Positions 7,628 to 14,445 of a stretch of DNA of 14,504 nt are shown here, one piece after another (the stretch's first letter is position 1; every line of letters starts with the position of its first letter). The DNA is from Coprobacillus sp. (GTDB lineage: Bacteria; Bacillota_I; Bacilli_A; RFN20; CAG-826). A program made the translations under genes and the position numbers. Location: assembly GCA_021203805.1 (NCBI GenBank), contig JAJQAM010000012.1:1-14504 (forward strand), read 5' to 3'. The notes under the pieces are model-generated. The model worked only from the letters and a program-made list of their open reading frames with translations. It searched no databases and was not told the DNA's origin.

Positions 7628-8098
7628 TTATTTTTCAGTGTTTATCGAGATAATTTTAACGCGGTAAGGATTGGCCACTTTAACTTCGACCTCATCTCCC
7701 ACTTTCTTTCCGATGATGGCGGCGCCGACAGGAGACTCGTTGCTAATCTTGCCGCTTGCCATATCGCTCTCCACTGTTCCTACAATGGTAAAGGTCGCGT
7801 TTTTATGAGTGGCAAGAAACTCAATCTCCACGATTGAGCCTAGGGCCACGACATTACTCTTTCCCTTTACGATAACGGAGTTAGATAGAGTGTCTTCAAT
7901 GGTTTTAATGCGGTCCTCTACTTCTCTTAATTGATTTCTCGCCGCGTCATAATCGGCGTTTTCACTAAGGTCTCCTTGAGACCTCGCTTCGGAGAGCTGC
8001 TCCTTAATCATCGGCTGAACATTATCGAGAAGATCTCTAAGCTCAGCATTTAAATTATCATACCCTTCTTGGGTTAACTGGATTTTTTTCTCTGGCAT
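7628..8098 (-). CDS. greA: Transcription elongation factor GreA
   Basis: GreA enters the secondary channel of RNA polymerase and stimulates cleavage of backtracked RNA. The 156-residue protein has the normal length and layout. An N-terminal coiled-coil covers about 1-75 and carries the tip acidic residues in SQGDLSENADYDAARNQ (D43, E46). A C-terminal FKBP-like domain follows, with SPVGAAIIGKKVGDEV. The start is supported by AAGGA (8111-8107), 8 nt before the ATG, and by a promoter about 30 bp upstream. It is the first gene of the greA-comEA-comEC-holA run, though a terminator-like hairpin follows it. All key residues are present. Confidence 0.98.
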   Translation of the reverse strand: MPEKKIQLTQEGYDNLNAELRDLLDNVQPMIKEQLSEARSQGDLSENADYDAARNQLREVEDRIKTIEDTLSNSVIVKGKSNVVALGSIVEIEFLATHKNATFTIVGTVESDMASGKISNESPVGAAIIGKKVGDEVEVKVANPYRVKIISINTEK

Positions 8099-8126
8099 AG
8101 TCTATTTCCTTTTTTTACGAGTTAGT

Positions 8127-8135
8127 ATTATAACA
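8127..8135 (-). promoter_or_regulatory. greA promoter, extended -10
   Basis: The minus strand reads TGTTATAAT (8135-8127), a perfect extended -10 element. A poor TTTAAA lies about 16 bp further upstream as a possible -35. Transcription from here would give a leader of roughly 22 nt holding the AAGGA site of greA. The region is shared with the divergent CHR gene, and the two -10 elements are about 45 bp apart. Confidence 0.65.
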
Positions 8136-8176
8136 CTTAAGAAAAATATATTTAAATATTTTTCACTTTTATTTAT

Positions 8177-8188
8177 CATAATGAAGTT
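8177..8188 (+). promoter_or_regulatory. Possible -10 element giving a leaderless CHR-gene mRNA
   Basis: CATAAT (8177-8182) is followed by GAAGTT and then the ATG of the first CHR gene. No Shine-Dalgarno is visible between them. This spacing would put the transcription start at or next to the ATG. The -35 region is AT-rich and not recognisable. Confidence 0.4.
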
Positions 8189-8788
8189 ATGGGAAGAGAA
8201 AAGAAAAAAGGAAAGCTAAGGCTCTGCCTAGAGTTATTCTGGACCTTCTTTAAGATTGGCCTAATGACCTTTGGGGGAGGAGCCGCGATGATCCCAATGA
8301 TTGAAAACCAGGTCGTAAATAAAAAGAAGTGGCTTGGAATGAGCGATATATTAAATATTGTCGCGGTCGCGGAGTCCACTCCTGGACCAATCGCGATCAA
8401 TACGAGTACGTATGTCGGCTACCGCGTTAGCGGGGCCCTAGGAAGCGCATGCGCGACCTTAGGGTGCGCTCTTCCTAGCTTTATCATAATTCTCGTTATT
8501 TCCTTCTTCTATGAAGCCTTTATGCAGTTTACTCCGGTGATCAACGCCTTTAAAGGTCTTAACGTCGCGGTTATTCTTCTACTTGCCATTGCGGTTATCT
8601 CTCTCTGGCAGCAGATGCCTCATAATAGTTTTACTCTCGTTTTATTTATCGTGGGTTTTATTAGCTACGTTCTTCTTAGCTGGTTTGACCTTACCTTTAG
8701 ATTTATTAGCCTTGTCTTTATTCTCGCGGGGCTAGTTATTGGAGTAATTAGCGAAGCCTTTAAAGTTAGAAAGGAGAAAAGAGCATGA
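8189..8788 (+). CDS. CHR-family (chromate transporter type) membrane protein, first half-size subunit
   Basis: A 199-residue hydrophobic protein of the CHR family. Its characterised members export chromate, but most half-size pairs are uncharacterised. The family signatures are plain: TFGGGAAMIP (27-36) and ESTPGPIAINTSTYVG (62-77), followed by ALPSFIIILVISF. About five or six membrane segments are visible, with a basic cytoplasmic N-terminus (GREKKKGK). Half-size CHR proteins usually come in pairs that form one transporter. The partner follows at once, with a 4-bp ATGA overlap. The ATG is supported by a -10-like hexamer 6 nt upstream rather than by a ribosome-binding site. The substrate cannot be told from sequence. 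The gene may be an insertion between the greA and alaS operons. Confidence 0.9.
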   Translation: MGREKKKGKLRLCLELFWTFFKIGLMTFGGGAAMIPMIENQVVNKKKWLGMSDILNIVAVAESTPGPIAINTSTYVGYRVSGALGSACATLGCALPSFIIILVISFFYEAFMQFTPVINAFKGLNVAVILLLAIAVISLWQQMPHNSFTLVLFIVGFISYVLLSWFDLTFRFISLVFILAGLVIGVISEAFKVRKEKRA

Positions 8789-9363
8789 TCTACTGGGAGC
8801 TCTTTTATACTTTCTTCCTTATAGGGCTATTTACCTTTGGCGGCGGCTACGCGATGATCCCTCTTATTGAGGAGCAGACCTTAGCGAGAGGCTGGGCCAC
8901 GGCTAGTGAGCTACAAGATTTTATCGCCATTAGCGAGATCACTCCTGGGCCTTTTGCCGTTAATATTTCCACTTTTATTGGGAGTCAGACCGCTGGAATA
9001 GCGGGAGCGGCATGCGCCACTATTGGAGTGATTCTCCCCTCCTTTATCATTATCTTAATCGTCGCGTTTATCTTAGAGAAATTTATTAAAAACCACTGGG
9101 TTGAGGGAGCGCTTAATGGGATTAAGCCGATTGTTATTGCTCTTATTTTATCCACGGCTTTCTTCTTCTTTGTCCAGCTTGTTTTCTTTGGAGGTAACTC
9201 CGTAGGGAGCGCCCTCTCCTTTGATTTAAAGTCTTTGACTTTACTCCTCCTTCTTGCGGGTATATATTACGGCTACTACAAGACACAGAAAAAGCGGCTA
9301 AACATCATCGCGCTGCTCGTCTTAGCCGCTATCCTTGGAATGCTTATATATTCAGTTGTTTAA
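8785..9363 (+). CDS. CHR-family (chromate transporter type) membrane protein, second half-size subunit
   Basis: A 192-residue membrane protein homologous in layout to the gene before it: FTFGGGYAMIPLIEEQ (16-31), EITPGPFAVNISTFIG (51-66) and VILPSFIIILIVAFILEKF. A long hydrophobic C-terminus follows (about 110-190). The pair presumably forms one antiparallel transporter, as proposed for short-chain CHR proteins. Its own ribosome-binding site AAGGAG (8771-8776) lies 8 nt before the ATG, within the end of the first gene. The TAA at 9361-9363 is only 9 bp from the stop of the convergent DUF1292 gene, and no terminator is visible between them. Chromate as substrate is a family label, not a demonstrated function. 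Confidence 0.9.
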   Translation: MIYWELFYTFFLIGLFTFGGGYAMIPLIEEQTLARGWATASELQDFIAISEITPGPFAVNISTFIGSQTAGIAGAACATIGVILPSFIIILIVAFILEKFIKNHWVEGALNGIKPIVIALILSTAFFFFVQLVFFGGNSVGSALSFDLKSLTLLLLLAGIYYGYYKTQKKRLNIIALLVLAAILGMLIYSVV

Positions 9364-9372
9364 GAGATAGGC

Positions 9373-9675
9373 TTAGGCCTCGTCTTCGTCAGAGCTCTCA
9401 TCTTCTTCGGCTTCCGCTTCATCAAGATCATGCTCAAAGGCCTCGAGAACCTCTTCAATCTCGTCAAATTCTTCATCAGACTCGATGTCATAGAGATTAC
9501 CCTCTTCGTCGTATCTAAGGGCGATGATTTCATCTTCGCTTTCAGGAGCAAAGAATAAAACGTAGGAGCATCCTCTATCCTCATTATCATAGGTAAATAA
9601 AATCTGATAGGTCATTTCATTTCCATCATCATCGATGATGGTAATCTCATCATCCGTCATATTTTCTTTTTTCAT
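9373..9675 (-). CDS. DUF1292 family acidic protein (YrzB-like)
   Basis: A 100-residue, very acidic protein of the DUF1292 family, whose function is not known. The conserved part begins near residue 9 (DEITIIDDDGNEMTYQILFT) and runs through SYVLFFAPE and IALRYDEEG to EFDEIEEVLEAFE. An almost purely acidic tail follows (DEAEAEEDESSDEDEA). In many Bacillota this gene sits right after ruvX in the alaS operon, as here, where the gap after the ruvX stop is 3 bp. AGGA of the ribosome-binding site lies within the last ruvX codons, about 11 nt before the ATG, which is long but usable. It is the last gene of the operon. Confidence 0.9.
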   Translation of the reverse strand: MKKENMTDDEITIIDDDGNEMTYQILFTYDNEDRGCSYVLFFAPESEDEIIALRYDEEGNLYDIESDEEFDEIEEVLEAFEHDLDEAEAEEDESSDEDEA

Positions 9676-9678
9676 AAG

Positions 9679-10098
9679 CTATTTATTCCTTTCTAGATAA
9701 GAGTCGAGAATTACTTTAGCGGCGACGGCGTCGCTATAGAGCTTCTTTTCTCTCTTATCTTTAAATTTCATTTCACTAATGAGCTCATAGGCCTCCACTG
9801 TAGAGAGCCTCTCGTCTTCAAGATGGACACATTTACTTGGGAACGTATCCTTAATTTTAGTGACAAAGGTCTCTGTATAGTGGACTTTATCCCCTAGGGA
9901 GTTATCCATTGAGATAGGATTACCCACGACTATCTCATCTATTTCATACTCATTAACTAGTTTAACTAAGTCGCTTATGACCTCGCTATACTGATGGGTG
10001 TGAAACTCAAGTGTTTTAAGGGGATGAGTAATACCTAAGGGGTCAGCGTAGGCCACTCCCAATGTTTTCTCCCCTAAATCTAGGCCTAAATATTTCAT
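9679..10098 (-). CDS. ruvX: RuvX/YqgF family RNase H-fold nuclease (pre-16S rRNA processing)
   Basis: The YqgF family has an RNase H-like fold. Characterised members act on 16S rRNA 5'-end maturation and some cut Holliday junctions. The 139-residue protein has the family landmarks: GLDLGEKTLGVA with catalytic D7, IVVGNP (56-61), the DERLSTVEA segment (95-103) and SDAVAAKVILDSYL with D123. Two positions differ from the common pattern: K-T-L where R-I-G is usual after the first aspartate, and VVGNP rather than VVGLP. The start lies 2 bp after the alaS stop without a clear ribosome-binding site, so translation is probably coupled. The ireB (DUF965) gene that often lies between alaS and ruvX is missing. 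Confidence 0.93.
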   Translation of the reverse strand: MKYLGLDLGEKTLGVAYADPLGITHPLKTLEFHTHQYSEVISDLVKLVNEYEIDEIVVGNPISMDNSLGDKVHYTETFVTKIKDTFPSKCVHLEDERLSTVEAYELISEMKFKDKREKKLYSDAVAAKVILDSYLERNK

Positions 10099-10100
10099 AT

Positions 10101-12716
10101 TTATTTTATTAGCTCTTCCTTAATCTTTTTAAGAGCGTAGTCTACTGAAGAGATATCAGAGTAAGTCCCGCTAGCGCTATCAGGCTTACCTCCGCCTTTA
10201 CCGGAAAGATAACTCGCTCCAAACCTGACTAGATCTCCTGCGTTATTACCGCTTTCAAGGGCTTTTCCTTTTATAAAGGAAATAACCGGGTAATCTCCTT
10301 TTCCGTTTTCTCCAATTAGATAGACTAGATAGCTATTATAGTGGCTTCTTATATAGTCCGCAGTGGAGAGAAGGGTTTCTCTATTTACTCCTTTAAGATA
10401 GGAGACAAGAACTGGATAAGGCTCGAGGCTTATATCTTTAAGAAGAGAAGTGGCAATCGAGGCTCCTATCTCAGCGTTTAGAGCGGCGACACTCTTTTTA
10501 AGAGTGTCTCTTTCGCTAACTAAGGTATTTAGTCGGGGAAGAATCTCAAGCTGAGAGCTAGCGCCTAGCTTCTCGCTAACCTGGTTAAGGGTGTTTTTTC
10601 TATTCTTAGAGAGGTGATAGGCCCCGATTGATGATCTAGCGGTTATTCTTCTAACGCCTGCGGCAATTGACTCTTCGCTTTCAATAATAAAGGAGCCAAT
10701 CTCACTACTATTTGTGACGTGAGTGCCGCCGCAAAACTCCTTAGAGACATCGCCGAATGTGACCACTCTGACAATATCGCCGTATTTATCGCCAAAGAGC
10801 ATTCTCGCTCCTAGCTTTTTTGCTTCTTCAATTGGAAGAACGAGGGTTTTCTCAGGGATAGCGTCCGCTATCCACTGATTAACTTTCTCTTCGACAAGCA
10901 TAATCTCTTCTTCGCTCATCTTCTGATAATGAGTAAAGTCAAAAGTGAGATATTCATCGTTAACGAGGGAGCCCGCTTGAGCAACGTGACCGCCTAGGAC
11001 TTCTGCTAAGGCGGCATCAAGAAGATGGGTAGCGCTATGATTGGCCATGATCTTTTTTCTTCTAGACTCGTCTATCTCTAGGGAGAATTTATCCCCTAAA
11101 TGAACACTACCAAATAAGACTTTAATGTAGTGTAAGTTTTGACCGTTAGGAGCGTGCCTTACATCGTAGACAGTAGCGCTTGTGTCTTTACTTATAATTT
11201 GCCCGGTGTCCGCGACCTGACCTCCCATCTCTGCGTAGAAGTTAGTCTCTTTAAAAATGACCATGCCTTCCTCTTTTATTACATCAACTTTCTCGCCTTT
11301 AAGATTAAAGAGCGCTACTACCTCGCTTTTAAGAGGGGTGATCTTTTGATAGTTAAAGGTTGACTCCACCTTGCAGCTAAGTAGGTCTTTTGCTTGGCCC
11401 GACATCGACTGATACTCGCCCCTTGCTTTACGGGCGGTTTCCTGCTGCTTTTTCATAGCCTCGTCAAAGCCCGATAGGTCGACCTCTACGCCTTTCTCTT
11501 CGCAGATCTCAAGAGATAACTCTTTAGGGAAACCGTAGGTATCATAAAGCTTAAAGATATCACTACCGTTTAATTTATGATTATCACTAATAAGTTTATT
11601 TAAGAGAGCCTCCCCGTTTTCTAAGGTAAGGAGGAATTTCTCTTCTTCCGCGAGTATGATTTTCCTCACAAAAGAGAGCTTCTCTTTAAGGTAAGGATAG
11701 AAATCCTTATAGATATCGTAGACTACGTCTACGAGCTCGTTAAGGAAGGGACGATCTATTCCGATATCTTTTCCGTAGCGAAGGGCTCTTCTTAGAAGTC
11801 TACGTAAGACGTATCCTCTTCCTTCATTAGAGAAAGACTCGCCGTCAGAGAGCGCAAAGGTAATCGCTCTTATGTGATCTGCGATCACTCTATATGCTAT
11901 TAGGTTATCTTCGTATTTAACTTTCGCCATCTTCTCGGCGGCTTTAATTATTGGATAGAAGAGATCAGTTTCAAAGTTAGTCTCTGTCCCTTGAAGAACA
12001 CAGGTAATTCGCTCTAGGCCCGCTCCGGTATCAATGTTCTTAGAGGGGAGCTCTTTATACTCTTCTCTTTTCTGACCAGACACTGCGTTATACTGAGAAA
12101 AGACAATTCCCCAGATCTCTACATATCTATCGTTTTCCACTTCATTTATTAAAAGCTCAACGCCTTTACGCTCGGGGTCATACTTATCTCCGCGGTCAAA
12201 GAAGACCTCCGTGTTAGGTCCGCATGGGCCTTCGCCTATCTCCCAAAAGTTATGCTCTAGGGGAATGAGGTGGTCCTCACTTATGCCGTTTTCCATCCAG
12301 TATTTCTTCGCTTCTAGGTCAGTGGGGAAGTAGGTTATATAAAGCTTATCGATTGGCATATCATAGTAGTCGGGAGAAGTGAGGATTTCAGCGGCAAACT
12401 CAATCGCTTCTTTCCTGAAATAATCACCGATTGAGAAGTTACCAAGCATCTCAAAGAAGGTGTGATGCTTTGCGGTATGACCAACGTTTTCGATGTCATT
12501 AGTTCTTATCGCTTTTTGAACGTTACAGATTCTACGAGAAGGCGGTATCTCTCTCCCGTCGAAGTATTTTTTAAGAGCGGCCACGCCGGAGTTAATCCAA
12601 AGAAGCGTGGGATCACCCACTGGTATAAGAGAGGCGCCCTCCTCTACTTTATGGCCCTTTTCACTAAAGTATTTAAGCCATAGATTTCTAATTTCGTTTC
12701 CTGATAAATATTTCAT
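10101..12716 (-). CDS. alaS: Alanine-tRNA ligase
   Basis: Charges tRNA(Ala) with alanine in the cytoplasm and edits mischarged serine or glycine. The 871-residue protein is complete. The class II catalytic domain has RTNDIENVGHTAKHHTFFEM with motif 2, plus GAGLERI (231-237). The editing domain carries zinc ligands HSATH (H560, H564) and CGGTH (C662, H666). The C-terminal C-Ala/DHHA1 domain ends with the glycine-rich SGKGGGKPDSASG (838-850). The N-terminus has WINSGVAALKKYFDG in place of the more widespread FVNAGM-type sequence, a form I associate with Mollicutes and Erysipelotrichia. A purine-rich AGGG precedes the ATG by 4-5 nt. Expression should be controlled by the T-box leader directly upstream. 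It heads the alaS-ruvX-DUF1292 operon. Confidence 0.99.
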   Translation of the reverse strand: MKYLSGNEIRNLWLKYFSEKGHKVEEGASLIPVGDPTLLWINSGVAALKKYFDGREIPPSRRICNVQKAIRTNDIENVGHTAKHHTFFEMLGNFSIGDYFRKEAIEFAAEILTSPDYYDMPIDKLYITYFPTDLEAKKYWMENGISEDHLIPLEHNFWEIGEGPCGPNTEVFFDRGDKYDPERKGVELLINEVENDRYVEIWGIVFSQYNAVSGQKREEYKELPSKNIDTGAGLERITCVLQGTETNFETDLFYPIIKAAEKMAKVKYEDNLIAYRVIADHIRAITFALSDGESFSNEGRGYVLRRLLRRALRYGKDIGIDRPFLNELVDVVYDIYKDFYPYLKEKLSFVRKIILAEEEKFLLTLENGEALLNKLISDNHKLNGSDIFKLYDTYGFPKELSLEICEEKGVEVDLSGFDEAMKKQQETARKARGEYQSMSGQAKDLLSCKVESTFNYQKITPLKSEVVALFNLKGEKVDVIKEEGMVIFKETNFYAEMGGQVADTGQIISKDTSATVYDVRHAPNGQNLHYIKVLFGSVHLGDKFSLEIDESRRKKIMANHSATHLLDAALAEVLGGHVAQAGSLVNDEYLTFDFTHYQKMSEEEIMLVEEKVNQWIADAIPEKTLVLPIEEAKKLGARMLFGDKYGDIVRVVTFGDVSKEFCGGTHVTNSSEIGSFIIESEESIAAGVRRITARSSIGAYHLSKNRKNTLNQVSEKLGASSQLEILPRLNTLVSERDTLKKSVAALNAEIGASIATSLLKDISLEPYPVLVSYLKGVNRETLLSTADYIRSHYNSYLVYLIGENGKGDYPVISFIKGKALESGNNAGDLVRFGASYLSGKGGGKPDSASGTYSDISSVDYALKKIKEELIK

Positions 12717-12960
12717 TTTTCCCTGTTTCCCTCTTTAATACATAAAAAAGTCCCTAGCTAAGGAACGATTTATATTAACCGCGGTACCATCCTTATTCAT
12801 TATACATATAGGAATATATATAATGCCCTTAATTAGCTGACCATTACGGAGTCAGTCGCCGTTATCCTCAGGAAGTGGCCCATCTATTTATCTTTATAGC
12901 CCTTCCACCACTGGCTACTCTCTCTTAAAGACCAAATAGATTTATTTTCCCTCACTGGAT
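12717..12960 (-). promoter_or_regulatory. Alanine T-box riboswitch (alaS leader)
   Basis: The leader senses uncharged tRNA(Ala) and lets transcription continue into alaS. The T-box motif AAGGATGGTACCGCGG is at 12794-12779. Its AAGGA can pair with TCCTT (12764-12760) to form the antiterminator. The same TCCTT is the 5' arm of the terminator, so the two structures exclude each other. Upstream is a 12-bp hairpin (12825-12798, loop TCCT) in the Stem III position, and a smaller one (12855-12837). Further upstream GGAAG (12906-12902) can pair with CTTCC (12875-12871). Between these lies GGGCCA, offering the alanine codon GCC (12879-12877) as specifier, followed by CTTCCTGAG much as in the glyQS leader. 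Stem I drawn this way is unusually short. The class is certain; the specifier assignment is inference. Confidence 0.93.
12744..12766 (-). terminator. T-box attenuator terminator
   Basis: On the minus strand GTTCCT (12766-12761) pairs with AGGGAC (12755-12750) around the loop TAGCT, with one G-U pair, and six Ts follow (12749-12744). It ends about 28 nt before the alaS ATG. The 5' arm shares TCCTT with the antiterminator of the T-box, which is the expected regulatory switch. Confidence 0.9.
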
Positions 12961-12962
12961 AG

Positions 12963-12983
12963 ATTTATTTTAACAAAATAAAT
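12963..12983. repeat. Inverted repeat over the alaS -10 region
   Basis: ATTTATTTT (12963-12971) and its exact reverse complement AAAATAAAT (12975-12983) flank the three bases AAC. The repeat covers the proposed alaS -10 hexamer. In addition the 13-mer ATAGATTTATTTT occurs at 12936-12948 and again at 12959-12971. All are AT-rich, so chance is a fair alternative to an operator. Confidence 0.5.
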
Positions 12984-12995
12984 AGATTAATTAAA
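12967..12995 (-). promoter_or_regulatory. Probable alaS promoter
   Basis: The minus strand reads TGTTAAAAT, an extended -10 with the hexamer TAAAAT at 12972-12967. A weak TTTAAT (12995-12990) lies 17 bp upstream as the -35. Transcription would start near 12960, just upstream of the first T-box helices, giving a leader of about 244 nt. The -10 element lies inside a 9-bp inverted repeat. Confidence 0.55.
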
Positions 12996-13122
12996 GAGGA
13001 GAAAGAATAAAGGAAATAAAAGGGAGAAGATAAGAATAGAGTGTATTCATCAATAAAAAGTCGAAAATAGATAAAAAGAAAGTCCAAAAAAGTCGAATAA
13101 TATATTATAAGCATGACGATTT
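12996..13122. other. Rest of the alaS-ATPase divergent intergenic region
   Basis: The 421 bp between alaS and the ATPase gene (12717-13137) hold the T-box leader, the alaS promoter and, at the right end, the ATPase -10 element. The stretch between the two promoters is AT-rich and A-rich on the plus strand. It contains two exact copies of AAAAAGTCGAA, at 13055-13065 and 13087-13097, 32 bp apart. I see no open reading frame, tRNA or other RNA gene in it. Confidence 0.6.
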
Positions 13123-13131
13123 TGCTATAAT
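13123..13131 (+). promoter_or_regulatory. Extended -10 promoter of the ATPase gene, leaderless type
   Basis: TGCTATAAT (13123-13131) is a perfect extended -10 element. Six bases (TTAACT) separate it from the ATG at 13138, so the transcript should begin at or within a base or two of the start codon. No Shine-Dalgarno is present. A recognisable -35 is missing, which extended -10 promoters tolerate. Confidence 0.6.
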
Positions 13132-13137
13132 TTAACT

Positions 13138-14445
13138 ATGTTAAAAAGAGAATTTTATGACTATCTAGTTAAGTGGAAAGAGAGTAAGGACGAGGAGTGC
13201 CTTCTCGTTAAGGGGGCGCCCAGAGTGGGGAAGACTTATATAATCGATTATTTTGGAAAGACTAACTACAAAACATATCTCTACCTTAATTTTAAAAGTC
13301 ACCCTGAATATAAGAAAATCTTTAACGGAGATCTATCCGCGAGTGAAATCTATACCAGAATTGGTCTATCTTTAAATATCTCTTTAGATAAATTAGTGGA
13401 CAAGAATACCCTTATCTTCCTCGATGAGATTGGGGAGTGCCCTAACGCAAGAACCGCTTTAAAATTTTTAGCCCTTGATAATCGATACGATGTTATTGCA
13501 AGTGGTAATTTTTTAAATATCAATACGAATGGGATTACCTCTATCCCCGTAGGATATGAGAAAACAGTTGAGCTATATTCTCTTAGCTTTAAAGAGTTTT
13601 TATGGGCTAATGGAATAAGTAGCGAAGAAACCGATAAACTAAAGGCGTCCCCAGAAAAAAAGAAACAAATCGATAAAGCGAGCTTAAAAGAAATATCCAC
13701 TTTATTTTCTCTTTATATGGTAATTGGTGGGTTGCCAGAGGTAATAAATACCTACTTAAAGACGAGGGATCTCGTTAAGGTCCATACACGACAGGAGAAA
13801 ATAATATCGAGATATCTAGAGGAAATAGATAAGTGCGCCCTTTCCTCCTCTCTTAAAAAGAAAATGAAGGACTGTTTTTTCTCTATCCCCCTTCAACTAA
13901 ATAGGCCTTATAAAAAATTTCACTATAAGGAGGTAAATAAAAAAGGTAAAAGCGAAATGTATGGAACCGCTCTCTATTATTTAAAAGAAAGTGAGCTCGT
14001 TAACTTTTCCTATAATGTTTCTAAACCCGAAATTCCTCTACTCGCCTATAAGAAAAATAATGAGTTTAAAGTATATTTTAATGATACAGGTCTACTTACC
14101 TGTATGCTAGGCCTTGAGACTCAGCGCCTTCTTTACTATAACGAATTAAAGGGAAATGCTAGGGGAGGAATCTATGAGAATATCATCGCCGAGACTCTCA
14201 CTAAAAACGGGTATCCACTATATTACTTTAAGAAAACTAGTAGCGAACAAGAGATTGAGTTTTTAATTGAAAAGTATATGAGCATTGTTCCAATAGAGGT
14301 CAAATCTAATAGCGGTAAAGCGACATCCTTAAAAGCCTATATCGAAGAGTTTAAACCCACGTATGCCTATAAACTCGTCGAGGGAAGCCCAAATTACGGA
14401 GAGGATAAAACCACTCTTCCCCTCTTTATGGCGATTTATTTATAG
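13138..14445 (+). CDS. AAA_14/DUF4143 family ATPase
   Basis: A 435-residue protein with the usual layout of this common, poorly understood prokaryotic ATPase family. An N-terminal AAA-type domain has Walker A GAPRVGKT (26-33), Walker B LIFLDEI (92-98) and a sensor-like ASGNFL (121-126). The C-terminal DUF4143 domain (about 195-420) contains GGIYENIIAETL (343-354) and a PD-(D/E)XK-like strand pair, with E374 in EIEFLIE and E387/K389 in PIEVKS. Whether that fold cuts DNA is unknown. Such genes often sit alone in genomes, and here no partner gene is visible before the window ends 59 bp after the stop. It is divergent from alaS, with codon use that looks like its neighbours. The substrate and role are not known; a toxin, defence or transposition function would be speculation. 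Confidence 0.9.
   Translation: MLKREFYDYLVKWKESKDEECLLVKGAPRVGKTYIIDYFGKTNYKTYLYLNFKSHPEYKKIFNGDLSASEIYTRIGLSLNISLDKLVDKNTLIFLDEIGECPNARTALKFLALDNRYDVIASGNFLNINTNGITSIPVGYEKTVELYSLSFKEFLWANGISSEETDKLKASPEKKKQIDKASLKEISTLFSLYMVIGGLPEVINTYLKTRDLVKVHTRQEKIISRYLEEIDKCALSSSLKKKMKDCFFSIPLQLNRPYKKFHYKEVNKKGKSEMYGTALYYLKESELVNFSYNVSKPEIPLLAYKKNNEFKVYFNDTGLLTCMLGLETQRLLYYNELKGNARGGIYENIIAETLTKNGYPLYYFKKTSSEQEIEFLIEKYMSIVPIEVKSNSGKATSLKAYIEEFKPTYAYKLVEGSPNYGEDKTTLPLFMAIYL

Noticed and set aside
10096..10110. Leaderless promoter for ruvX (TAAAAT before the ATG)
   Set aside because: Only 4 nt separate the hexamer from the ATG, so transcription would start inside the gene; coupling to alaS explains translation better.
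13350..13700. Open frame of 116 codons opposite the ATPase gene
   Set aside because: It is fully antisense to conserved AAA and DUF4143 coding sequence and shows no recognisable domain or start signal.
13138..14445. ATPase gene as part of a new defence system
   Set aside because: It has the ordinary AAA_14/DUF4143 layout, no partner gene is visible, and the window ends right after it. There is no evidence for a system beyond the single gene.
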